Source of the DNA: Rhodococcus opacus B4
Lineage (GTDB): Bacteria; Actinomycetota; Actinomycetes; Mycobacteriales; Mycobacteriaceae
NCBI RefSeq assembly: GCF_000010805.1
Contig: NC_012523.1
Location: 1 to 64,000 of the forward strand
DNA length: 64,000 nucleotides
Reading direction: 5' to 3'
The position numbers and the translations under genes were made by a program. Position 1 is the stretch's first letter. The number at the start of each line of letters is the position of its first letter. Below the pieces are notes generated by a model. That model was given only the letters and a program-made list of their open reading frames with translations. It ran no database searches and had not been told where the DNA came from. Positions 17,536 through 25,580 of the stretch are shown here, piece after piece.

Positions 17536-18176
17536 TGATGTCGGCACGCAGCTTCTCCCGCTGGTCACAGCCGCAGACAAGCGGTTCGGGCATCCCCGTC
17601 CGCACCCCGAACAGGGTCGCGGAGATCTGGGATCGGCCGGTACCGCGCGGGCTGGGCAGCCCGGCACCGCTGGTGTGGCTGCTCGGAGCCCACGGCGGCG
17701 CGGGAATCAGCACGCTCGGTCATGTCCTCGACTTCGCGAGCGAGTGCGGTCAGAAGTGGCCGGCACCGTTCGAGGGGGAATCACCCTTCGTGGCGATCGT
17801 CGCCCGCGAGCGCGTCGATTCCCTGGACAAGGCCGGTGACCTGATCCGCCAGCACGTTTCCGGCATGGCCGGTAACAGCACGCTCATCGGTCTGATCACC
17901 ATCGCGGACCGGCCCGGCCGCAAGATCCCGAGGGAGATCGACCAGACCCGAAAGATCGTCGGAGGCCTGGCCCCGACCACGTGGCGGATCGAGTGGATCG
18001 AGCACTTCACGCTCGTTCGCGATCCGCGAGAACTTCCGGTCTGGTCGCACCGCGACCCGGTACCGGAGAACAAGAAACGCGCAGCAGACGACCCGACGGC
18101 CGTTCCCAGCGAAATCGCAGAGATCGCTGGGGCGCTCCGCAATTCGATCATCAGTCGACTCCACCCGGGCACCTGA
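17532..18176 (+). CDS. P-loop-like protein of DUF6668 type
   Basis: A 214-residue protein starting at GTG 17532, overlapping the previous gene by four bases. The phrase WLLGAHGGAGISTLGHVL is a P-loop-like glycine turn without the invariant lysine, a feature of the DUF6668 proteins of actinobacterial conjugative elements. No Walker B motif is evident. It probably acts with the preceding ParA-like protein. Biochemical role unknown. Confidence 0.6.
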   Translation: MMMSARSFSRWSQPQTSGSGIPVRTPNRVAEIWDRPVPRGLGSPAPLVWLLGAHGGAGISTLGHVLDFASECGQKWPAPFEGESPFVAIVARERVDSLDKAGDLIRQHVSGMAGNSTLIGLITIADRPGRKIPREIDQTRKIVGGLAPTTWRIEWIEHFTLVRDPRELPVWSHRDPVPENKKRAADDPTAVPSEIAEIAGALRNSIISRLHPGT

Positions 18177-18212
18177 CTCGGGCCTGGAACAACAAGGGAA
18201 AGGACAACTCGA

Positions 18213-18500
18213 ATGATGCTGCTACAGAGCACACTCGACACGATCAGCGTGCTGGCACAGGGGATCGAACTCCCGCCGGAACCGCCGCCGAAGTCGGAGA
18301 AGCTGCTCGAACTCGGCCGATGGGCGTCGTGGGTGGTGATGTTCGCCGGCGTTCTCGCCTTGGTTTACGGCGGCGGGAAGTTCGGGTGGGAGAAGTTCAA
18401 CGGTGGCTCGCTCGAGTCGCCGAAGATCATCGCCGGAGCCCTGGTCGGCGGCGTGATCGCGGCCAGCGCCGGCGGAATCATGGCCTCGGTCGTGTCATGA
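18213..18500 (+). CDS. small two-span membrane protein, VirB2/TrbC pilin-like
   Basis: A 95-residue protein, with two hydrophobic helices at about 36-53 and 70-92 separated by a short polar loop, and a Pro-rich N-terminal part. Size, topology and location before the channel genes are those of VirB2/TrbC-type subunits. It overlaps the next gene, which has a similar plan, by four bases (ATGA). Confidence 0.6.
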   Translation: MMLLQSTLDTISVLAQGIELPPEPPPKSEKLLELGRWASWVVMFAGVLALVYGGGKFGWEKFNGGSLESPKIIAGALVGGVIAASAGGIMASVVS

Positions 18501-18748
18501 CGGTCGTCGCGATGTGGATCCCCTCGGAGGCGGTGACCGAGCCGCTGCTCCAGCTCGGCCGCTACGTGATGTGGATCATCTTCGCGATCTTGACCATTCG
18601 CCTCGTCTGGTACGGCGGACTGTTCGCCTGGAACAAGCAGCAGAACCCGTACGAATCCGAACCCGCCGCTCGAATCGGGATGACGCTCGGCGCCGCGGTG
18701 CTGTGTTCGGCGGGCAGCGGTATCGCCGCAGCTCTCCTGACGTTCTGA
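18497..18748 (+). CDS. second small two-span membrane protein
   Basis: Starting at ATG 18497 gives 83 residues with two hydrophobic helices (about 22-43 and 60-81) and the shared pattern of a Gly-Arg before the first helix and YGG..F.W after it, as in the preceding gene. The two look like paralogues and probably form one membrane assembly. The frame is open far upstream, but that part overlaps other genes and is not expected to be translated. Confidence 0.6.
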   Translation: MTVVAMWIPSEAVTEPLLQLGRYVMWIIFAILTIRLVWYGGLFAWNKQQNPYESEPAARIGMTLGAAVLCSAGSGIAAALLTF

Positions 18749-18765
18749 CAAGGAAGGACCATCTG

Positions 18766-19458
18766 ATGATCACAACCCGCCTGGCGGCAGCGTCCCTGGC
18801 CGCTGCCGCCGCGGCGGCGCCGATGATCGCTGGTTGCGGTTCCACTGAGGAGACCACCGCAACCGACTCGGTCACCACCCCGGCGCCGCCTGACCCGACC
18901 ACCCCGCCCGCACAGATCGAATGGGACCGCTTCCAGTCGATCTGGCTTCCGTTCGCCGACGAGGGCCCCACTCGCAACACGGGCAACGGGGCGGTGTCCG
19001 GGTTCTCGCACACCCCGCAGGGTGCCGCCCTGGCAGCGATTCATCAGACCGTGCGCATGTCGGTCGCCCGCGACGACCAGTGGGCCGCCGTCGTTCACGA
19101 GGGCCTCGCACCGGGACCCGAACGTGACGCGTTCGCCGTCAGCCGCGCTCAGATCAGTGTCACCGCTGCCGCCGACCCTGCCGAAGCCCCGACGCTGGGT
19201 GGGTATGTCGTCGCCGACTACACCGATGAGCGTGCCGACATCTCGATCCGCACCTCGTTCTGCGACCAGTCGGCCGCGATCACCGACACCACGGTCGTGT
19301 GGACCGGCACGGACTGGCAGCTCCAGCTCCCGGCCGCCGACGAATCCGCATCCCGCGTCCACGTCTACGACCCGCAGACCGCCACCTACGACACCGGCCG
19401 TGAGGTGGCTCTCGCCGCGCCCGCCGCCGCGTGCAGCGACCAGGAGGGCACCCCGTGA
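18766..19458 (+). CDS. lipoprotein of the transfer operon
   Basis: ATG 18766 is preceded by AAGGAAGG and gives 230 residues. The signal ends in the lipobox MIAGC, so C24 or so would be lipidated. The globular part contains the block WDRFQSIWLPFADEGPT and FSHTPQGAALAAI, which recurs in the next protein (FPLPFSTSDGPT, FAQTPRGAALAGI); the two genes are related. By position they may form a surface or periplasm-like scaffold of the conjugation channel. It overlaps the next gene by four bases. Confidence 0.65.
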   Translation: MITTRLAAASLAAAAAAAPMIAGCGSTEETTATDSVTTPAPPDPTTPPAQIEWDRFQSIWLPFADEGPTRNTGNGAVSGFSHTPQGAALAAIHQTVRMSVARDDQWAAVVHEGLAPGPERDAFAVSRAQISVTAAADPAEAPTLGGYVVADYTDERADISIRTSFCDQSAAITDTTVVWTGTDWQLQLPAADESASRVHVYDPQTATYDTGREVALAAPAAACSDQEGTP

Positions 19459-20363
19459 CCACTGAAGACACCGAAAGCACTGACCACAAGCCCGACAGCT
19501 CCCCGGCCGCTGACCAGCGGCCGCGGTCGGGGCGGCGGGGGCGCACGGCCGCCACCTCGAAGCACGGCCTGGGCTTCACGTTCTGGCTCGCGGCCGTGTT
19601 CGTGTTCGTCGTCGTCGCCGGCGGTGGCGTCGCGTACTTCGCTTCCCGCGACGACAACGACACCGCCGAGGGCCAGGTGCCGGTCACCCTTGCTCCGCAG
19701 AGCGAACGCGCCGACTGGGGGCTTCCGTTCACCGACGAGCTCGGCCGCCGCGTCGAGGTCCCGCCGAATCCCGATGGTGTCGCCCTCGATCAGGACACCG
19801 ACTCCCGCAAGCCTGCCAGCGACATCACCGGCGCCCCGGGTGGTCTGCAGTGGCAGCAGATCCGCAGCTTCCCGCTGCCGTTCTCCACCAGCGACGGACC
19901 CACCGGCATCGACGGCCGCATGGCCACCGGATTCGCCCAGACCCCCCGCGGTGCGGCACTGGCCGGTATTCAGCTCTACACCCGCGGCGGCGCCACCATG
20001 GCCGGTGCCGCCGAGTTCTACGCCGACCGGGTCGTCCCCGACAGCGACCCGCTCGAGCAGCTGCGCCAGGATTTTCTGCGCCGGGCCACCGATGCGATCG
20101 CATCCGGTCGAGGCGACGAGCGGGCCCTGTTGCCCTACTTCCGTGTCGATGCCTACCGAGTCACTCAGTGGGACACGCAGCGGCCGGACTACGCGGTGGT
20201 CGAGTACGCGATGCTCAAGGAGAGCCGCACCGGCTGGGTCTCGAAGTCCGCGGAACTGCTGTGGCGCGACGGGGACTGGCAGATCAAGCTCACCGCGGAT
20301 CTCTACGGCGGGCAGAAAGAGGTCAGCAACCTCGGGGGGTGGACCCAATGGGCCGCCAACTGA
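19455..20363 (+). CDS. membrane-anchored protein related to the preceding lipoprotein
   Basis: GTG 19455 overlaps the previous stop and gives 302 residues. A basic cytoplasmic N-terminus precedes one membrane span at about 38-60 (FWLAAVFVFVVVAGGGVAYF), and the outer part (about 110-300) shares the LPF...GPT...GFAQTPRGAALAGI block with its neighbour. Single-span topology with an external domain fits VirB8- or VirB10-like components. It overlaps the next gene by 16 bases. Confidence 0.62.
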   Translation: MTTEDTESTDHKPDSSPAADQRPRSGRRGRTAATSKHGLGFTFWLAAVFVFVVVAGGGVAYFASRDDNDTAEGQVPVTLAPQSERADWGLPFTDELGRRVEVPPNPDGVALDQDTDSRKPASDITGAPGGLQWQQIRSFPLPFSTSDGPTGIDGRMATGFAQTPRGAALAGIQLYTRGGATMAGAAEFYADRVVPDSDPLEQLRQDFLRRATDAIASGRGDERALLPYFRVDAYRVTQWDTQRPDYAVVEYAMLKESRTGWVSKSAELLWRDGDWQIKLTADLYGGQKEVSNLGGWTQWAAN

Positions 20364-21907
20364 CCCGCATCTTCACCGCCCTGGCGGTTGTCCTCGCGAT
20401 CGTGCTCGGAGCCGCGACCACCGCGGCTGCGCAGGACACCGAACCCAAACCCGGCGAGGACCGGTCGGTGGTGTGCCAGGGCGTGGAAGTCGCCGGCCAG
20501 GGACTCGGCCAGCTGATCCCCGGCTTCGGCGGAGTCAACATCCCGGGCCTGCCCAGCACCGGCGACGTCGTCGGCAACTTGTCCGGCAGCCTCTGCGACA
20601 ACAACGGCAACCCCATCGGCGCGGTCAAGGACTTCGCGAGCGAACAGCTTCAGGAGCAGTGGGATTCGCAGTTCGGCAAGATCGTCACCTCGATCATCGA
20701 CGGCATGTCGCAGGCGATGATCATGGCGATCACCTGGTGGATCAAAATTCCCAACGCCGACCTCGAATCGTTCGGACCTCTCGCTCAGATCAACGAATAC
20801 ACGATCTGGATCCAGTCGTTCCTTCTGATCATCTCGATCGGATTCATGTCACTGCGGCTGGCCGCGGCCCGGCGGCAACTGATGGTCGAGCAGGCCGAAG
20901 AGACCTTCCGGACCCTGTTCCGTGTGGTGGTCACCGCGGCGACGATGTCAGTGATTGTCGCGCTCGCGACCCGCGCCGGTGACGCGTTCGCGGTCGAGGT
21001 GGTCAACGCGACCTCGAACAACGACCCCGCCGGGACCGTGCAGTCGATGATGATCCTCAACGCGTACTCCGGGATGGCGCCGGGACTGATGCTGATCATC
21101 GGGTTCTTCGGCGCGTTCGGCGCTCTCGCACAGGCGTTCTTGATGCCGATCCGGCAAGGGTTCCTCATCGTGGCCGTCGCCGCTCTGCCCGTCGCGGCCG
21201 CGGCGAGCGGAACCAAGACCGGATCGCAGTCCTACGACAAACTCCTTGCCTGGGTGATCGGGTTCTGCCTGTTCAAACCGGTCGCATCGTTGGCGTATGC
21301 GATGGCGTTCTTGACCACCCAATCCTCCGCGCTCGACGTTCCCGAAGGTCAGACCCCGACTCTTGGGCAGTTCCAGTACTCGCTGATCGGAATCGCGCTG
21401 CTCGCCTCCACGGCGCTCGTCCTTCCGGCACTGATGCGGATCATCACCCCCGCGATCTCGGCGGTCGGCAGCGGCGGCTCCGGGGCAAAGGCCACCGCCG
21501 GGGCGCTTCTCGCCGGTGCGGCCCTGCTGACCGGCGGCAAAGCTCTCGGCGGCAAGCTCGCCGGCGGCAAGGCAGTCCCGCCCGGAGGCGGATTCTCCGG
21601 TGGTGGCGGCGGAAGCGGCACACCCGGTCTCGTCGGCGGCGGCGGAAACCCGGGGAACGGCAGCGGCAGCCGCGGGAACCACAGCGGAAGCCGAGGCACC
21701 CCGTCCACCCACGGACCCCGCCAAGGCGGGCCCCGCGGCAACGGGGCGAATACCGGCAGCGGCCCGAAGAAGGGCAGCGGCGCGAAGGCAAGCAAATGGG
21801 TCGGAGCCGGAGGAGGCCGCGGCAGCCGGTCCGTCGACAGCGCCGCCGGTGACCTCGCCGGTGACAACTACGCCCACCCCACCAGCCGCCACAACATCCC
21901 CCGATGA
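20348..21907 (+). CDS. TrbL/VirB6-like polytopic channel protein
   Basis: A 519-residue protein from ATG 20348. It has a signal peptide (about 1-28), a Cys-containing outer region, then about five to six membrane spans between residues 110 and 380, and a long Gly/Ser/Asn-rich basic tail (about 400-519). This arrangement, amphipathic loop before the spans and disordered tail, is that of TrbL/VirB6 proteins that form the inner-membrane part of type IV secretion channels. Its neighbours (SCO6880-like and VirB4-like genes) support this. Confidence 0.72.
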   Translation: MGRQLTRIFTALAVVLAIVLGAATTAAAQDTEPKPGEDRSVVCQGVEVAGQGLGQLIPGFGGVNIPGLPSTGDVVGNLSGSLCDNNGNPIGAVKDFASEQLQEQWDSQFGKIVTSIIDGMSQAMIMAITWWIKIPNADLESFGPLAQINEYTIWIQSFLLIISIGFMSLRLAAARRQLMVEQAEETFRTLFRVVVTAATMSVIVALATRAGDAFAVEVVNATSNNDPAGTVQSMMILNAYSGMAPGLMLIIGFFGAFGALAQAFLMPIRQGFLIVAVAALPVAAAASGTKTGSQSYDKLLAWVIGFCLFKPVASLAYAMAFLTTQSSALDVPEGQTPTLGQFQYSLIGIALLASTALVLPALMRIITPAISAVGSGGSGAKATAGALLAGAALLTGGKALGGKLAGGKAVPPGGGFSGGGGGSGTPGLVGGGGNPGNGSGSRGNHSGSRGTPSTHGPRQGGPRGNGANTGSGPKKGSGAKASKWVGAGGGRGSRSVDSAAGDLAGDNYAHPTSRHNIPR

Positions 21908-21920
21908 CCAGGAGATACCG

Positions 21921-22091
21921 ATGACCAGTGAGATTGCGCGAATCCAGCTCGGAAAGATCGCCGACGTGTGCGAGCTCGACCGAGCTGGCGTGTTGCCGCC
22001 GGTAGAGGCTTTCCGCGCCGCCGATCCCGGCTCGTGCGACGTTGACCACGCACCGACCTTGCTGCCGCCCACCGGTGGTGATCATCGGTGA
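21921..22091 (+). CDS. 56-residue small protein
   Basis: ATG 21921 follows GGAGA and the stop overlaps the next start (GTGA). The peptide is soluble and slightly acidic with a conserved-looking start (MTSEIARIQLGKIADVCELDRAG). Nothing in it identifies a family. Tight coupling on both sides suggests that it is translated. Confidence 0.5.
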   Translation: MTSEIARIQLGKIADVCELDRAGVLPPVEAFRAADPGSCDVDHAPTLLPPTGGDHR

Positions 22092-23584
22092 GCGCGACCC
22101 GAACGAACAGCGAACCGCAGGTCTATCTCGGCGGCCGGGCACCTAGAAATGAAGGCGTCATGGGCCTGTCCGGGCCGGTGACCTGGTTCATCCTCGGCAC
22201 GCTGATCATCTCGCTGCTCGTGCTCATGCGCTGGGGCCTCAAAGTCGGCGCGATCACCGGCGGGGTCCTCCTGCTGGCCGTAGTCCCCATGGTCCTCAAA
22301 CGTCACGGCCTCACCGGATACGAAAGGTCCCTTCTGGCAATGCAATTCTTCGGCGCACTCCGACGTAAGGAGAACATCTACCGCGGCGGCTTGTTCTCCG
22401 AGATGCCCGGCGGGAAATCGCAGCTCCCCGGTGTCCTGGCTCCGACGAAGATGTACGAGGGCGAAGACAGCGCCGGCTACCGGTTCGGCATGATCCACAT
22501 GCCGAAGACGAACCAGTACACGATCGTGATGCGCGCCTGGCCGCAGGGTGACGAGGCCGTCGACCGGGGGCTGGTCAACCAGTGGGTCGGGGAGTGGGGG
22601 ATCGTCCTGGCCTCGGCGGGTCTGACCAGTGACATCGAGGGAATCGTCCCGGTCCTCGACACCGTCCCCGAGACCGGCAACGCCCTGCTCACTCAGGCCC
22701 GGGCCATCACCCGCGTCGACGCCCCCGCACTGGCGAAGGCCGTGGTGTTCGAAGGCGCGACCGAGTTCCACCGCGACGAAGTGCAACTCGCGGCCCGCGT
22801 GGCGATCACCTTCGCCGCGACCACCGACGAACGCAAGAAGGACCCCGGTGCGCAGGCCGTCGAGATCGGGCGCCGTCTGCCCGGCATCCGCGCCGCCATC
22901 GAGGCCTCCGGTGTCGCGGTACGCCCGATGACCGCCGCCGAGATCACCGGGGTGGTGCGCCGCTCGTTCGACCCGGCATCGCAGCTGACGATCGAACGGG
23001 CCGAAGCCACCGGCGACGACCACGGGATCACCTGGGACAACGCCGGTCCCATCTCGCACGAGAACAAGTGGGAAGAGTACTGGCACGACGGCGGCCGGTC
23101 CGTGACCTGGCTGATGAGCGCGGGCCCGAAGAGCGCCGTCGACGAATCGACGCTGCGACGTCTGATCGCCCCGCACCCGGACCTTCCCCGCAAGCGCGTC
23201 GCAATCGTCTACCGCCCACACCGGGCCGCGGACGCGGTCAAGATCATCGACGACGACTACCGCAACGCGATCGTCGCCGCTCAGAACCGCAACCGGGGCA
23301 TCAGCTCGGCCGCCGCCCAGATCGACGTCGAACTCGCCGAACGGTCCCGCGACGAACTCGCCCGCGGACACGGCGCCACCCGCATCGGGCTGCTCATCAC
23401 CGTCACCGAACCGATCGAGGCCGACATGCCCCGAATCGATGCCCTGGTGGGCGACCTGGCTGTGCAGTGCCAGCTCAACATTCGCCGCTGCTACCGGTTC
23501 CAGGACGCGGCATTCGCCGCCTCCCTCGGCATCGGTGTGCTGCTGCCCGACCACGCGTCGATGCCGTCGGCGCTGACCGCCTAG
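22088..23584 (+). CDS. SCO6880-family conjugation protein
   Basis: A 498-residue protein with an N-terminal soluble segment, two close membrane helices (about 30-70), and a large cytoplasmic domain. Phrases such as GYERSLLAMQFFGALRRKENIYRGG and the later FRRVEV-type repeats match the SCO6880 family of actinobacterial transfer regions, which resembles the N-terminal part of VirB4 and always precedes a VirB4-type ATPase. Here it directly precedes that gene. The split of VirB4 functions over two proteins is known for this family. Confidence 0.78.
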   Translation: MSATRTNSEPQVYLGGRAPRNEGVMGLSGPVTWFILGTLIISLLVLMRWGLKVGAITGGVLLLAVVPMVLKRHGLTGYERSLLAMQFFGALRRKENIYRGGLFSEMPGGKSQLPGVLAPTKMYEGEDSAGYRFGMIHMPKTNQYTIVMRAWPQGDEAVDRGLVNQWVGEWGIVLASAGLTSDIEGIVPVLDTVPETGNALLTQARAITRVDAPALAKAVVFEGATEFHRDEVQLAARVAITFAATTDERKKDPGAQAVEIGRRLPGIRAAIEASGVAVRPMTAAEITGVVRRSFDPASQLTIERAEATGDDHGITWDNAGPISHENKWEEYWHDGGRSVTWLMSAGPKSAVDESTLRRLIAPHPDLPRKRVAIVYRPHRAADAVKIIDDDYRNAIVAAQNRNRGISSAAAQIDVELAERSRDELARGHGATRIGLLITVTEPIEADMPRIDALVGDLAVQCQLNIRRCYRFQDAAFAASLGIGVLLPDHASMPSALTA

Positions 23585-23602
23585 AAGAAGGACGGCACAC
23601 TG

Positions 23603-25273
23603 ATGTTCGAGATCATGACGCCCGAACAGCGGGCCAAGTATCAGACCCGTGTCTACGCCGGTGGAATCGGCGGCGGCTGGGCGAAGTTCAAGATCCGCAC
23701 CGACGACAACCGTCGCCGCAACGCGAGCGCCCGCGAGCGCACCGAGCAGAGCACCACCGCGGGTGGCCCGAAGCTGAGCGATCGGGGCCACCGCGGTGCC
23801 GGCGGCGGCCGCGCCGCATCGGTCGGCAAGCAACCCGAACTGCGCTCGACGAGCGTGCACGCTGCCGGCGCGTTCTGGCCGTGGTCCGTCGGCGCAGGTG
23901 CCCCCGCGGTCGGCCCGGTGATCGGCAGCCACCTGGTCACCCACGCCCCCGTCTCGTTCGGGCTGCTCAACTGGTTCCGCCGCGGCTTCATCACCGCCCC
24001 GGTCGCGTTCGTCCTGGGCCTCAACGGCTACGGCAAGTCCTCGTTCGTCCGCAAAGTGATTCTCGGCGCGATGGCACAAGGGGTGACCGCGCTATTCCTC
24101 GCCGACAAGAAACCCGACTACCGCAAGATCGTCGAGGAAGTCGCCGGTACAGACGCGGTCGTCGATGTCGGCTACGCCTTCGGCCACATCAACCCACTCG
24201 CCGGTGGTGTGCTCGGGTCGATCATCCCGCGACTGGCCGCGTTCCCCGATCTGCAGCTGCGTTGGCTCGAGGAACTACGGGGCCGCCAGACCGAGACCGT
24301 GAGCGCCCTGATCGAGTTGCGGCGCGGACAAGCGATTGAGGACTGGGAAGAGTCGATCGTCGGCTCGGCCATCGCGATCCTGTTCGACGAGAAGGGCTTC
24401 ACCCCCGACGAGCCCCCGCTGCTCGAGGACATGCTCGGCCTGATCATCGAGGGACACCCCCAGCTCCTCGAGGACGCCGGAGTCGACACCATCGAGGACT
24501 ACCGCGAGGCGGTGCGGCCGCTGCGCCGATCCCTGCGCGCCTTCGTCAACCCCAAGAGCCGGTTCGGGCGGATCTTCAACGGACAGACCACCCATCCACT
24601 CAGTCTCGATCACCCTGCGATCGGCTTCGATGTCTCGCACATCCCCAACGGGGACAAGAAGCTGCGAGCTGCGGTGATGCTGGTGTGCTGGTCGGACGGA
24701 TTCGCCCTGATCGACGCAGCGAACGCCCTGACCGACGCGGGCCTGGCTCCGCAACGGTTCTTCGAAGCGGTGATGGATGAAATCTGGGATGTGCTCGGAC
24801 TGGGCCCCTTCATGGTTGACCGGATCGATGCCCTCACCCGCCTGAACCGGCAGATCGCCACCGGGCTGTGGATGATCACCCACTCGATGGCGGACCTCGA
24901 GACCGCCGCCGACGGCGCCACCACCTCCCGCGCGGTCGGATTCCTCGAGCGCGCCCGGGTGAAGATCATCGGCCCGATCCCGGAGAAGGAAATCGACCGC
25001 CTCGACGGCGTGGTCACCTTCACCGACACCGAAGCCGACATGGTCACCAAGTGGTCGTCCCCGCCGCCGATGACCGGTGAGCAGCCTCGGGAAGACCAGC
25101 CCGCCCCGCCCCCGCCGGGAACCGGAAACGTGCTGATCAAGACCGGTGACGACCCGCGCGCCCCCGGAATCCCGGTGCACGTGATCTTCACCCGCTCCGA
25201 GATCGAATCCGGAGTCCACAACACCAACGCCCGCTACACCGACACCGCCGCCCGTGAGGAGGACGCCGCGTGA
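23603..25273 (+). CDS. VirB4-like conjugation ATPase
   Basis: A 556-residue ATPase with Walker A GLNGYGKSS (139-147, K145) and Walker B in EAVMDEIWDVL. Downstream helices with ITHSMADLETA match the sensor region of VirB4/TraC proteins. ATG 23603 follows AGAAGGA. It energises type IV channel assembly and substrate transfer on the cytoplasmic side. The N-terminal VirB4 domain is short, since the preceding SCO6880 protein probably provides it. A Pro-rich tail ends the protein. Confidence 0.86.
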   Translation: MFEIMTPEQRAKYQTRVYAGGIGGGWAKFKIRTDDNRRRNASARERTEQSTTAGGPKLSDRGHRGAGGGRAASVGKQPELRSTSVHAAGAFWPWSVGAGAPAVGPVIGSHLVTHAPVSFGLLNWFRRGFITAPVAFVLGLNGYGKSSFVRKVILGAMAQGVTALFLADKKPDYRKIVEEVAGTDAVVDVGYAFGHINPLAGGVLGSIIPRLAAFPDLQLRWLEELRGRQTETVSALIELRRGQAIEDWEESIVGSAIAILFDEKGFTPDEPPLLEDMLGLIIEGHPQLLEDAGVDTIEDYREAVRPLRRSLRAFVNPKSRFGRIFNGQTTHPLSLDHPAIGFDVSHIPNGDKKLRAAVMLVCWSDGFALIDAANALTDAGLAPQRFFEAVMDEIWDVLGLGPFMVDRIDALTRLNRQIATGLWMITHSMADLETAADGATTSRAVGFLERARVKIIGPIPEKEIDRLDGVVTFTDTEADMVTKWSSPPPMTGEQPREDQPAPPPPGTGNVLIKTGDDPRAPGIPVHVIFTRSEIESGVHNTNARYTDTAAREEDAA

Positions 25274-25572
25274 TCCCGCAACGCCGCTACCGGGACGTCT
25301 CCCCGGAACTGAGGACCGCCGCCGTCAAGAGTGTCGCCCTCCTCCAGAACGAGGTCTCCTCCCGCTGGCGGGCGATCCAGCTCGTCGCCGAAGCCACCGG
25401 CGTGCACCCGAACACGCTGCGCAACTGGGTCGAAGCGCACCCCGACGGACCCCGATCCCCGCGCCGCGACCTCGAACGCGAACTGCGCGAACGGGATGCG
25501 GCACTGGCCGCGGCGTCGGAGATGATCGCCGACCTGTCGTCGCGGATCCGCGACCACGCCGGGCGGGACTGA
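25270..25572 (+). CDS. small transposase-OrfA-like HTH/coiled-coil protein inside the transfer operon
   Basis: GTG 25270 overlaps the virB4-like stop; 100 residues. The HTH segment (VAEATGVHPNTLRNWVEAH) followed by a leucine-zipper-like helix (LERELRERDAALAAASEMIADL) is exactly the layout of IS3-family OrfA. There is no OrfB, no IS ends and the gene is coupled to both neighbours, so it appears domesticated. It may regulate the operon or bind plasmid DNA. Confidence 0.6.
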   Translation: MIPQRRYRDVSPELRTAAVKSVALLQNEVSSRWRAIQLVAEATGVHPNTLRNWVEAHPDGPRSPRRDLERELRERDAALAAASEMIADLSSRIRDHAGRD

Positions 25573-25580
25573 ACCCGGCC

